Shown here one piece after another: positions 43,705-54,599 of a DNA stretch of 64,000 nucleotides. The translations under genes and the position numbers were made by a program. Origin of the DNA: Serpula lacrymans var. lacrymans S7.9 (lineage: Eukaryota > Basidiomycota > Agaricomycetes > Boletales > Serpulaceae); the NCBI RefSeq assembly GCF_000218685.1, contig NW_006763292.1, forward strand, positions 1,757,685-1,821,684, read 5' to 3'. The first letter of the stretch is position 1, and the number at the start of each line of letters is the position of its first letter. Under the pieces are notes generated by a model. The model searched no databases. It was given only the letters and a program-made list of their open reading frames with translations, and was not told the DNA's origin.

Positions 43705-44114
43705 AAGTACCGGATGGAAAAGCAAAGGTGAGCGTGACTGGATTGCCTAATAGAGGTGGTGCTGATCAGCCACAAGTTCAAAAAGGGCAATATTAATTAC
43801 TATTCCACGTGGCACTGTGCCTGTGTGGCGCAAAGGTGAGTCTTTTTGAATATTTGCTTCATTCTCGACACCTGTCCATGCTACCAATCAACTTTGGTGC
43901 ATGACGACGCGGCAAGTACCGGATGGAAAAGCAAAGGTGAGCGTGACTGGATTGCCTAATAGAGGTGGTGCTGATCAGCCACAAGTTCAAAAAGGGCAAT
44001 ATTAATTACTATTCCACGTGGCACTGTGCCTGTGTGGCGCAAAAGCGAGTCTTTTTGAATATTTGCTTCGTTATTGACACCTGTCCATGCTACCAATCAA
44101 CTTTGGTGCATGAC
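43705..44114. repeat. 209-bp tandem duplication
   Basis: The block from aagtaccggatggaaaagc to ggtgcatgac occurs at 43705-43905 and again at 43914-44114, shifted by exactly 209 bp and nearly identical. A third, more diverged copy lies at about 46199-46400. In both places the block lies upstream of a small membrane-protein frame. Confidence 0.85.
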
Positions 44115-45974
44115 AGCGATTGGCTGTATCAGTAAGCCCATGGGAAGGCGCTGACTTACAACCTTCTTTGCTTATCAATATTCCTCCGAAGTATTCCTAT
44201 TCCCAGACATAGCACTGGATTGTTGCTATGTCATTTGGATATCTTCTCGAGGGTCTACAACAGGTCTCCTTCATTGTAGGTACAATAGGATGTGAGTGTG
44301 AATAGAGAATAAGAAGAAAAAGGATAAAAGTAATAAAACACCTGCTGTAATCTCTAGTCCAAGGGCAAGAGGAGTGACAGGGATTGAGTCTGCTAACCAC
44401 GACATAACGGGAATGTGATAAGAAAAATTGATTCCTCACAAGGCCCTTCAAAGGACCTTGGTCCCTAGCTTGTTGGAACTGGACGGAGGAGAAGTAGAGG
44501 ATGAAAAGGAGCAGAGTAAAGATCCTTCAAAGAAAGATTGGAGAGGACTTAGAAAAGGACTGGTAAGGAAGCGAGGGAATCTAGTTGATATTCGAACTGC
44601 AGGAACGGGGTACAGGAGTTACAACTTATATACTGTTGGGGAAGCAGGAGCTTTTAAAGAGTAACTTGTAATGTAGAAGGGTTCCGTGCGGACAATTATC
44701 CAGCGAGAGGAAAATGTATGTGCGAGGAGTGTATTGTAAGGTCTAACTACAGAGTCCACAAGGAATACTAGAATGTGTGAGGAGAATGTATGGCGGACTA
44801 GAAGTTCAGTGCAGGAGTATCAGAGCGGACAACCAGAGTACCATGTGGAGAATGGAGCGTAGAGTTATGTCGACCGGCAGACCACGAGGAACATAATCCT
44901 GAGTATACCAATGGTTTGGGGGTTTTGGGCTCGGAGATGCTGGAGTTCTTCTTCCGGTACAGATATGACAGGGAGATAAAGAGCTGACATTGGTGTGAAA
45001 GCCTTTGTTAGCACCATTCATTTGCTAGGTGGTTTAGTGGTGGGGGAATAATTGGTACCAGTGGTGTACTTCAGGACACCTCACCACAGCTGCTTGTGGT
45101 TTGGCATTTGGGAACTATTAAAGCTGGGATGAGGGAGTCAATGTGAAGATTTGAGGTGATGGTAGAACCGTTGGTGGTATATATAATGGTATACTGGTAT
45201 GATGACACACATAGCTAATGATTACCATATTAATCCACACTTACTGTGACTGATTTTTGCTAAGTCCATTTCGCTGAATTCATCTTGATACTCCAAATAT
45301 CTGTTTGAGTCTGTAAAAATAGGCAAGTAAGCAAGAAAGCGACAATAAATATATTATGTGCAACACCAATGTTGATTATATATTTACATGTTTACTTTTA
45401 TTTCGAAATTGCAACTTCTCACTGGGCATCATGATGAACATTTAGATAAGATTTGGAATGACTCAGCTGGCAGGATTCAATCAAATTTCAGGGAAATAGT
45501 CACACAAGGAATTATGTCACACTTGACGTGTTCATCATTGGACTGCAGCTTTGATTGTGAATCAAAGCTGCAGTTCAAGGATGAAAACAGTCTGGAAGAT
45601 AATTAGAAATAATTTCAAAAAAATGCTGTGGATAAGGGTTGAATATAAGGAAGATATGAGTTTGAAATGTTTCATAATAAATGCTTAGGATCAATGATAA
45701 TGCAATTTAGAGTGGATCCTCGGAGAATTTTATAATCATTATCTACAAAACATTCTCTTTATGTTGCCTGCCTCGAGCATGATTATTTTGTAAATATTTC
45801 CTATATAATATATGAGACAGTAATACAATGATTTTACTAAAAATTCCAGACTCAATGCTGTGAGGACAGGCAAATGATATTAGGGATTATATTTTAAAAT
45901 TTTGCTTCATATTTTCCTTAGATATAAAGGGTATAGTTTTACAAAAAAAATCACTGTAAGATCACACTGCAACT
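44115..45974. other. repeat-island DNA without recognised gene
   Basis: Several short open frames (for example 44428-44664 on the plus strand, Lys/Glu-rich) show no similarity that can be recognised. The stretch becomes AT-rich after 45.2 kb. It contains a perfect 15-bp inverted repeat at 45542-45574, listed separately. Confidence 0.3.
45542..45574. repeat. perfect 15-bp inverted repeat with 3-nt loop
   Basis: actgcagctttgatt (45542-45556), spacer gtg, then its exact reverse complement (45560-45574). Pairing resumes for a few bases beyond one mismatch on each side. It could form a cruciform or a strong hairpin. No neighbouring coding sequence explains it. Confidence 0.7.
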
Positions 45975-46094
45975 CTAGCTAATATAAGTCAATCCCCACA
46001 GTGGGAGGAGGGTGGAGGTGACGAGGAGGTGAACTAAAGTGGGGATCCAGAAGCGACCTTCAGGTGAGAATAAAAAAGAGAGCAAGGTTCCCAT
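45975..46094 (-). pseudogene. truncated copy of the small membrane-protein gene
   Basis: It starts in the same way as the 43595-43053 frame (MG-LLSFLFSPEGRFWIP). It ends after 39 residues at a stop in diverged sequence. The upstream region (46095-46400) is also shared, including the 209-bp unit. It is a partial dispersed duplicate. Confidence 0.6.
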
Positions 46095-46415
46095 GGTGGG
46101 GCTGAGTAAAGAAAAAAAGTAAGGGAGAACGATGAAAGTGAGGGCGCAATGTGTAGCCAGTGGCAACGCGAAAATTTGCCAAAATGCCGAAACACGGAAA
46201 GTACTGAATGGAAAAGCAAAGGTGAGTGCAACTGGATTTCCTAATAGAGGTGGTGCTGATCAGCCACAAGTTTGAGAAAGGCAATATTAAGTACTATTCC
46301 ACGTGGCACTGTGCCTGTGTGGCGCAAAGGCAAGTCTTTTTGAATATTTGCTTCATTTTTGACACCTGTCCATGCTACCAATCAACTTTGGTGCATGACA
46401 GCACCACACAGACAC

Positions 46416-46828
46416 TGTAACAACCAAGAGTTTGTATACTCTGGCGCGCAACTCAGACAAAGCTGTAAAGGTAGTGAGGGGAGTGGTTACCCTTTAGGAT
46501 AGGACCGAGTTAGTTGTGGGTAGATAACAGGAGGACTCACTGAGGAGTCTCCTGAATCTATTGGGTATTTATATTACTACAGGTTATTTGTACATGTGTA
46601 CTATACAGTTGATGGAAGTAGTGGCTGATGATGTCATGGGGCACAGCCCATGTGACCAGCTACACTGCATGAGATACTTGTATCTAAAAATAGAAAAGGC
46701 AGTGCAAAGCGAGAAGTGGAGTTTGAACAGTAATGGAAAGTGCCGCATGGCACAGGGTGTGAAAACTACAAAAGAAAGTTGAAGAGGAGAATGAAATGTA
46801 AAGGTCCGAAAAGTGTGTTATTGTAACA
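46416..46828. repeat. solo LTR related to the Gypsy element
   Basis: It begins tgtaacaaccaagag, ends gtaaca, and contains matching internal blocks (aacaggaggactc, gaggagtctcctg, tgtacatgtgtactatacagttgatg). At about 413 bp it is clearly more diverged from the two full-length LTRs than they are from each other. No internal element follows. The flanking 5-mers (gacac and tgaac) do not match, so the target duplication is lost or the copy arose by recombination. Confidence 0.85.
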
Positions 46829-46849
46829 TGAACTTGTATATATTATACC

Positions 46850-47770
46850 TGTTGTGCCATGTAATAAAAGCAGCTTTGGGGATAAAAACCAAGCAGATTA
46901 TGTTACAACAGGACATTTACGTACATTATTTGATTTCAAATTCATGTATGATGGCAATTCAATCACTTCTGCCAAGCTGTGGCCTGCAGGCCCTTTTCTT
47001 GTAGCCAGATTTGCTTCTGTGCACAAAATGTTGAGTGAGTATCCTCATCTCACTTTGAACAATTTGTGTGCCATAGCTCGAGCACATGGCATTACAGTTT
47101 GCTGTCAACCTGTCAAAGACAAAGTGAGAATAGACATTTCACAACATACTTGTGCCAATCACTGTCCTGCATTGTGTATTGTCACGTTTCGCGAGCAATG
47201 TCGAGACACAGCTGGAAATGATGTACAGTGACATAACGATGCAGCACAGCAGTCCTTGCGTGCACGTCTTGATTGTAATGTTCATCGTTGTTGGAGTTGG
47301 TGTGCAAAACCAAGGGATTGTTCCTTCCAGTTTCCATACTTTGCCAGTCCAAGTGCAAAATTTGATATTGTACGTGAATGGCAAAGAAAGATGAAAGCCT
47401 TCGAAAACAGAAGTCTGTGTGGTGTGTGTGCACATGATAAGATGGATGACCTTGTTGAAAAGGTTCATCCCTGAGTTTGATCTGTCTTTGCTCAACAATA
47501 GATTTTTGCCACCACACACATTACCGAACAATTATGATATAGAACTTTATGGCAGAGCGATCTTGTATGCAAAAGGGATGGTTTCACCGTGGACACTGGA
47601 TTGCATTTATGTGTTCCTCCTGTTCCTCCTTGATTTACAGTCTCGGCTCGAGCGTAAGTTTACTGCCGTCGCTTCGTCATGCTATTTCCACGCTGACAAC
47701 ACCTTTTCTCTCTCCCCAATTTCTTTACGAAACGCACCTGGAACGAGGCTAATGCATGAACCGCTATACT
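46850..47770 (+). pseudogene. Helitron-like protein fragment
   Basis: The order of motifs is that of the N-terminal region of fungal Helitron/PIF1-type proteins. First comes a SAP-like helix (NNLCAIARAHGI, about 47060-47095) followed by a Cys/His stretch (HTCANHCPALC). Then a shifted frame has REWQRKMKAFENRSLCGVCA (about 47375-47430). The last part has LPNNYDIELYGRAILYAKGM with a following Cys pair (about 47520-47630). At least two frame changes separate these pieces and the helicase itself is absent, so it is a decayed fragment. Confidence 0.5.
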
Positions 47771-47954
47771 AAAGCATACACTCGGCTCAATCTCAAAAAT
47801 CATGAACTCACGAGCTCTGATCAAATTTTGGTTGGTAGAAATATAAATTCACAATGCAACTACATGATTTTAAAAATATAATGCCGGACGTCGACTTACC
47901 TCAAAAATCGAAGCGTAACCAAACGACCACTGCATCTCTGGGATTTGAGAAAAG

Positions 47955-48441
47955 TTTTCACTCAGATGGCTGATGCTCAAAATCCAAGTCTCTGATAGCT
48001 CGAAGAAGTTCAGGTTTCAATACGAAATCCCTAAAGAACGAAGGGGGAAAGAAAAAAAGAAGTTATTTTATTGTTCATTCTCTGGTCAAATTTCACCGAC
48101 CTGAATCCCGTCGAGTGAATCATAGGAAAGATTTTCTTTGTATTGTCACCCTCGACATCCATTGCTGTTGCATCTGCAGCACCCTTTGATGATGGTACTG
48201 CTGCGCCATTGGTGGAAAGGCCATTATCATCCACATAGTCAATAAGGTCCTCATTGCTATGAGAGACCATTTTTGTGGAGTTGTGTAGGGAGAAAGGTGG
48301 GTCGAAATCACAGGGAGAGGACTTGTCACCCTCACCATCAACTGCTGTTGCAACTGCGGCACCAATTGATGATGGTACTGCTGTGCAAATGTCATTCTCA
48401 TCTTCGTAGTCGATAAGCTCCTCGTTGTCGTGAGAGCTCAT
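47955..48441 (-). pseudogene. truncated SUB2 copy with duplicated first exon
   Basis: ATG 48441 opens a frame very like SUB2 exon 1 ([17 protein letters not shown]). After about 40 residues it runs through a copy of the 5' leader into a second copy of exon 1 (VSHSNEDLIDYVDDNG, ending in HSTGFR at about 48098). A copy of intron 1 and of exon 2 follows ([19 protein letters not shown], 48031-47965). Exon 2 loses its splice donor and meets a stop at once. No helicase motif beyond this is present, so it cannot make Sub2. It could still be transcribed, because the promoter was copied as well. Confidence 0.85.
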
Positions 48442-48680
48442 TTTTTTGGAGTTGTGTAGGGAGAAAGGTGGGTGGAAATAATAAGAAGAAAGAAAGAAAC
48501 AAGCGCCTGAAAGTCAAAAGAAGAGCGAGAAAAGGATGTGTCGCGCCATTGTTTGCGCGCGTTGGTAAACAGTCAAACACCGTAACCTTATTTTATCTCA
48601 CCTGCGCACGGACCTCCTGGTTTCAGTGAGACAGTGATGCCAGCGTGGGGATCGTGCTTCAGGTGCTTGCCTGTAAGATC
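48442..48680 (-). repeat. duplicated SUB2 promoter block
   Basis: It matches 34504-34755 almost throughout, including gcgcctgaaagtcaaaag, cgccattgtttgcgcg, the accgtaacctta block and the ccagcgtggggatcgtgc block. Small deletions occur in the purine-rich tract. The CACGTG of the original is CACCTG here. Similarity stops near 48680. Confidence 0.85.
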
Positions 48681-49047
48681 TCATTTGTAGTAGTCATGCA
48701 TTACAATGATCTGTTAATGCTTTGCTCTGCCATTCAGCAGCAGAAAGCCCACAAAACGTCGCTTGGAACGACCACCTGATTTATCCATCAAATTACAGTG
48801 TATAAGTGGTAAGGAAAGAAGGGCGAAAAGAACTCTCAAAAGCCTTCATATCTATGCGAGGCCACCCAGCGCCCACCCAGCGTCCGCGTAGTGTCCGGCC
48901 ATCATGGCTATACTGTATACCTGTATATAGAGCTGGAGGAAACCACAACATTCGGTCTTCCGTTACCCTGAGATAAACCCTCTTTTCTCCCTCCCACCAA
49001 GTGGTTTTCACCTGAAGAGCGAAACATCGCTTCAAAATACTCAGGAG
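48681..49047. other. intergenic, presumed promoter of the carrier gene
   Basis: No gene or repeat is recognised. The region lies between the SUB2-like block and the first exon of the mitochondrial carrier. Confidence 0.4.
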
Positions 49048-50573
49048 ATGGGCAATTATCCTTTCTGGTACGCAAACACAGTAGTTGGTTTGAATCCGTC
49101 TCTCTACTGACGCACAAGCTGGTTTCAGGCTTGGAGGTTAGCTTGTTCATACAAGTTCTGGAATGTAAATGCAGGTTCTGATAGTTTCATAATTTTCTTG
49201 TCATGGCAGGAGTTGCAGCGTCGCGTGCGTTTTTCTCCAATGTCTTATCTCAATAAAATAACCAGTGTATTAATTGCGTGCTGTAGTGGCCGCATGTTGT
49301 ACACATCCTCTGGACTTGACGAAAGTGTGAGTCGTGCGTTTCATTCCAGCGTATAGGTCCAAACCGTGTCTACGATTCAGTCGCATGCAAACTATACCAT
49401 CCACATCCGGAACGCGTCCTTCAGCATTTGCCCTTATCCGTGCTTCCGTTGCAGAATCTGGAATCAGCAGTCTATACACAGGACTCACTGCTTCGCTCCT
49501 TCGGCAAATGACGTACTCTCTAGTTCGCATAGGGAGTTACGAGGAGATGAAGCGTCGTCTGGTTGAGAATGGTTCGGCATCTACGGGCAATTTGCTGATG
49601 GCTGCAGCTGTAGCTGGCGGACTCGGAGGCGTAGCTGGCAATCCTGCAGGTAGGTGACTGTCTATCCATGTATTTCAACGCGCCTGATGATTGGTCTTCA
49701 TGTTCAGATATCTTGCTTGTAAGAATGACCAGTGATTCCATACGACCGCCAGACAAGCGATATGGCTATAGAAACGCGCTATCTGGTCTGGTTTGTCTCA
49801 TTAGAGAAGAGGGTATCAAAGGATTAGGTCGGGGCATTGGAACTAACACTGTGAGCACGACCTGCATCACCCGCTGGATAATACTTCTGACGCTCTGATA
49901 CCTCAAGACGCGGGCAGTCTTAATGAATGTACGTTCGCCAAAACTCATCATAACAGCTCATTGTTGATGTTCATTACCATGAAGGGTTCTCAGATGGGGT
50001 CGTAAGTGTGGTTTGACGTGGCTTGCTATAGTCAACGAACTCATTCTCACATCGACAGCTATGACTTCTTTAAAACGACTCTCCTACGGCAACCCATACC
50101 AGTTCTCGACTTTCAATTTCGCGACAACATCTTAACGCATGTCGTGGCGAGTTGCCTGGCAGGAACTTTTGCTACTAGTACGTCTTATACTATAACAGGT
50201 AGTCGTTTGGCCCCAGTAAAGTCTGACATTATATGGTCAGCTGTTTGTTCTCCGGCTGACGTCCTGAGGACCCGCGTCATGTCTTCAGTGAGCTCTTCCT
50301 TCTATACCGCATGATACAGCCTTCCTCATCTCTTTGAAGAGCGGAAAAGCTAGCCCAATAGATGTTCTCGTTCGCTCGCTGCGAGAAGAAGGGCCTGCCT
50401 TCCTTTTCAAAGGATGGACACCAGCATTTATCCGCCTAGGACCCAATACAGTATTAATGTTTGTTTTCTTCGAGGTAAGCAAAGGAACATCGTGTGTACA
50501 ATAATTGTGTTTACTCATTGGATCTCTGCAGCAACTGAAAAAAGGATGGACCCGTCTCACTACCACGTCGTAA
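49048..50573 (+). CDS. DIC1: mitochondrial carrier, dicarboxylate-carrier type
   Basis: An inner-membrane metabolite exchanger of the SLC25 family. Twelve exons: 49048-49067, 49129-49136, 49210-49224, 49287-49326, 49381-49649, 49708-49850, 49908-49928, 49985-50001, 50059-50177, 50241-50287, 50340-50473, 50532-50573. Three signature repeats are present: THPLDLTKVRMQ, GNPADILLVRM and CSPADVLRTRVM. The start MGNYPFWLGGVAAS and the PAD variants of repeats two and three are typical of the dicarboxylate/oxoglutarate/UCP branch. The second exon is only 8 nt and several others are 15-21 nt. DIC1 is the most likely identity, but oxaloacetate or related carriers cannot be excluded. It ends LKKGWTRLTTTS. 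Confidence 0.88.
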
Positions 50574-50956
50574 TAACATAACATTCACTGCACATACTCC
50601 ACACTGCAAAGGATACAAATCAGGACCAGTTTTACATACTAGACCATGATACCCTACCAGTGGATCGTAGATTACTGGCAGTACCCATTATCACTAGATC
50701 ATTTCATCAGTACTAGACTCATCCTATAACTGGATGTATATGTATCTATATTTTGTCAGAAATACCGGATATATTCTTGTTAGCTGACAGGATGTCTCAT
50801 ATCAATTAACAAATAAAAATGACTGAACAATTGTCTATAAAGCAACCGTAGATAAAAACAAACATGTTTAACTACCAAATTTCAACCTTCGTTATAAACG
50901 ATGATCTTCTCCAGGTCTCCTGCGTAACCTAAAGGGAGGCGGCGTCATCAGCAATT
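50574..50956. other. intergenic, convergent 3' ends
   Basis: AT-rich 3' untranslated DNA lies between the carrier stop and the GH43 stop. No gene, RNA or repeat is recognised. Confidence 0.4.
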
Positions 50957-53035
50957 CTAGAAACCGTGATCGGACAACATACTGGATTGGTTGGCCGCAA
51001 TCAGTAAGGAGTTTGCCCCCTCCTCCAAGTAGAGTTTCACTGGGACACTGAGGAACACGTCTACCCCTCCAGTGTTAGGTTGGTTTACCGACACAGACGG
51101 TCCGCCGTTGACACTGCGGAAATGTCAACACCCTCGGAGTACAGGATTACATAGATTTACCCACCTGACAGTTGTGTTCCTCCACGTACTATCTGCATTA
51201 GCATAGTACAAGGACACCCATTGCCCAGCACCGTTACCCTGAATGTTGCTCAATGTTAGCGTACCACCGTTACCTATGGCACCACCAATGGGTTAATGAA
51301 CTTGATCCTCTTGGAATATACGGATTGAATTACCAAGCCACCCAACTGCAGAGTTATTCAGGATTTCGGCAGTACCTCCCAGAACCCCGTCCTCTGCTAT
51401 GTATGTAGTTCCAGTAGCTACGGAATAAGTGCCTACGCTCACAATGATTATCCTTTAGAAATCAGCATTCCTCGCAGATGCAACGAAATTGACCTTGTTC
51501 CAAGTCTATACTCCAAACGTCAGCCCAAACAAGTTGAGGAGCACCTGACGACCAGTCCAGAGGTAGCCATATGTAGGAGCTATTTCCTAAGAGTTCCGGC
51601 CACCATCGATCACCCATATAGATTGTATTATTGCCCAGTGGAAGATCGTAAGCGTTCTGAGAGAAGTATGTGTTCGTGTCTTCTGGAGCTATATCGTTCT
51701 GAGATGACCAATTAGACGAAAGAGTCTGTAGGATAACAATTCACATGTCAAAGAAATGTGGACATCAATGATAACAAGGCACCCACAGGAGCGGAGAACC
51801 ATTTGTTGGGGTTAGGTGCCCAACCAGATGTGTGTGAGGCAATGAGATAGTAAGTCTAAGTAATAATTAGCAACAAATGGGGAGTCGCCAAAATGTACGA
51901 ATATTTACATTGTTACGCTTTACGATTCCTGGTGCTTCAAGGTTCGAGTCTAGTTAGAGTATTTGAGTGGTGCGGATCTTCATCAACGCGAAGAGAACTA
52001 CTGACTAGGAATCTCGCTGACCATAGCCGTCACGTTATAGTAGTTCGAATCGAGAACTGAAATTTTGAAGTCCACATTGTTGTCGGAGGCGTATAGGAGG
52101 TAAGCTGTCTGATCGGCTGTAAATGAAGACGACTGGGTGAGAAACTAATGGAGTCTGATTAACTATGTGAGTATCATGCACTCACGATCATCTGTACAGA
52201 AGTGTTCTATGTTATATGACAAGTCACAGCTGAGCCAAAAGGATTCATACCATCTTGGAATATGCTCTCATCTCTAGAATCGGCACCAAGAGGTTTCCAA
52301 CTAGCCTTGTAGTCATAAGGGCCACAGGGCGTCTCCGAAGTAGCAACACCAACCATAGCCGCTGAATAACTGCAGAGGTGTTTTCGTTTAGAATTCAAGA
52401 GGAAGTTTATGCATACTCAGAGTTATCAGAGTGGAACCACATCACGTATTCAGAGTTCTTTACAGATGGTGAGCAAGCAGATAACGAAACTGGAGTGCTT
52501 ATTTATACCTTCTTGTTATATATCACTGAACAACAACTCTGTCAATAATCCAAGGTTCTGACATATGGTTATAGTAATGACAGGCATACCCTTGGGACGT
52601 TCCACGATGTCCGCAGCTGAGATCATTGTACCGTTGACGGGAGTGAGGGCATCGTTCTGACGCTCCCAATTCAAGAGATCAGTTGACTGTAGTACCGGAT
52701 CATATATGATCATGTTCAATTGAAGTCAATATCTTAGCTGAACACGGTACATACACTGTAGCACGGGACAGCTTCAAATAGAGCACTGTTGTCGGTTTTG
52801 TCTTCTCCAAACCAATAGAACGTATTGTCTACCTGATAAAGTATAAAACCTGTTTGAATCAGTTATCTGAAATTCGAAAGATGCGGTTTACCTTCAAGAG
52901 TCCCGTCCCATGGGCTTGGATTACATTGCCGTTGGTATCTGTCCATGCCGCGCCAGGGACAATCACATTCTCTGCACGTGTCAAAGAGAGTAGAATCCCT
53001 AGAGTCACTGTTCCAAATCCCAATGATGGTCTCAT
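50957..53035 (-). CDS. secreted GH43 exo-beta-1,3-galactanase with CBM35-like domain
   Basis: A multi-exon gene from ATG 53035 (an in-frame TTG further upstream is not used) to TAG 50959-50957. The N-terminus MRPSLGFGTVTLGILLSLTRA is a signal peptide. The catalytic part follows the five-bladed GH43 pattern: WTDTNGNVIQAHGTGLLKV, then FYWFGEDKT, SSTDLLNWERQNDAL, ERPK-VIYN, VMWFHSDNSNYSAA, VGVATSETPCGPY and SRDESIFQD. This fits galactan 1,3-beta-galactosidases of white-rot fungi. Family members known to me use a Glu as acid and lack the usual Asp base. The C-terminal 130 residues (YVAEDGVLGG, SVNQPNTGG, SSMLSDHGF) resemble CBM35 modules that bind galactan. Likely role: trimming arabinogalactan-protein chains of plant walls outside the cell. 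Confidence 0.85.
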
Positions 53036-53452
53036 ATTAGAGATGGAGTGAATAATTTTTAACTGGGACAATCCCTTCCTACTTATACCCCTTTGCCAAG
53101 AATTCCGTCCCGAAATTGTCCCCAGACATTACGGAGCCTGACAAAGGGAAGGGATGTCGATTCCTTGCAATTAGAAATGGAAGGCACCGTGTACTTGTTA
53201 GTCTCTTCCAGTGCATTCACTTAGAGTGAAATTACTCACCTGATCGCAGCTACACTTCCCATCCCAGCATCTCTCGTCCTGATTTTTTCCCTAAGGAGGC
53301 CGTCGCCATATGACTGAATCGTAACCTGTGGAAGGACGGCGGTCACATTACCCAAACCCGTACCAAGAAGCATGGGTATCTCCCGAGCAGGCACCTTGAT
53401 CAATCGATGCTAAGTTAACAGAGGGATGTAGCGGTCTCCAGCGGGCCGCCGG
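53036..53452. repeat. GH43 upstream region containing a block duplicated at 54.84-55.03 kb
   Basis: The part from about 53250 to 53450 has a diverged copy at about 54840-55030 in the same orientation. Shared blocks include ttcccatccca, ggtcacattac and the ggcg-ccgc-ctgga stretch. With the neighbouring exon similarity this shows a local tandem duplication of about 1.6 kb. The rest of the stretch should contain the GH43 promoter. Confidence 0.5.
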
Positions 53453-54251
53453 TTATGGCCCCGTGCACCATATAGTAGCTCTCATATCTCCGTAACAAAG
53501 ATGAAAATGCAAAAAGGCTAAAGGATGAACAGAATGACGCGTACGTTGTTGCGTGCACTGCCGTCACTGATCTTTTGGAAAGAGTAGAACAGAAAATATA
53601 CTTACATACTCGTATCAACCATTGGGTTTGTTTGACATCGCACATGAAGTAATATTTGTTGTAGTAGTACGTCCAGGTTCTCATGACTCGGACCCAGAGT
53701 TGTATTTGGTTTCCCCCCTCTTCTCCACCTGTCCAGACCTTGCACCCGGGTGAACCTTTGTTCTTTGGGCCACCTATTTGGACTGCGTAAGATGGCTTCT
53801 TATCAATGGTTGTAACACAGCCACATGCGTTCAATAGTCTTGCAACTGCAAGCCTGAGGTGTGATGGGTCAAAATAGAGGACTTTCTCCCACTGCAGAAC
53901 ATTAGTTCATCTCCGTTCGCCGCCGAATCGTAGCAGCAGATGGACGGACCTTGCGACAATCTATTCCGTAGTAATGAGTCAATCGTTATTATTCATATTA
54001 AGAATAAAGTACTCAATTTCCCATCGCCCTGTTCAATTGCTTCGATTCCCCACTTAAAAATGTCAAATGCACCGTGAGCCTTCTGATATTCATGGCATTG
54101 CGAAGGTGGTTGATGTTCAGACGCGAAAGTCCCAAAGACAATGCCTACCAGTAAAAAGATCCTATAGAGAGGGAGTGTTTAATGCAAAATTGATTGGAAA
54201 AAGTGCACACTAATCGATGGAATAGCACAGTAGACGAATGTTTTCGGCCAT
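53453..54251 (-). CDS. small secreted Cys-containing protein, family unknown
   Basis: Exons that join in frame are 54251-54229, 54161-54013, 53960-53950 (11 nt) and one from 53891 that crosses at least one more intron near 53.6 kb before a stop at about 53453. The N-terminus MAENIRLLIFLLVGIVFGTF followed by AS is a good signal peptide. The mature part (EHQPPSQCHEYQKAHGAFDI, NCRKWEKVLYFDPSHLRL, ACGCVTTIDKK, GSPGCKVWTGGEEGG) has about seven Cys. No known domain is recognised. Size and composition suggest an extracellular effector-like or defence-type protein, which is inference. The last junction is uncertain. Confidence 0.5.
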
Positions 54252-54599
54252 AGCAGGAGACACAACGTGGGGGCATCTAGGTGTGAGTAGCCATCCTCAG
54301 ACAATGAGAAGTGATAGTCTGTCAAGGCGCATTGTCCGTCGAGAAGTTAAACATAGGAAGCGATTGCTAGAAACAAAGATCTCCATTGCCCGAAGAAGAT
54401 CTGGAGTCGGATGAGCTGAATCTTGCAGTCTTCTTCCCGCAGACATAAGCACTAAATAACATAATAACATGAACTTACATGTTAGTCTAAGGTGGTTGAA
54501 GTGATCTATGGCCATGCCACGAGCTGTTGGAGATCTGCTTGTTTGGAGTTGTTGAGAATCCCTAAGATTCCTTCAACCTAGCGAGCACAATGTCAGTTT

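Noticed and set aside
43596..43790. Upstream extension of the small membrane-protein frame
   Set aside because: The extension would begin with TTG and runs through DNA that belongs to the duplicated upstream unit. The ATG at 43595 is the first usable start.
53036..53071. Start of the GH43 protein at 53071
   Set aside because: The codon is TTG. The ATG at 53035 starts directly with a good signal peptide.
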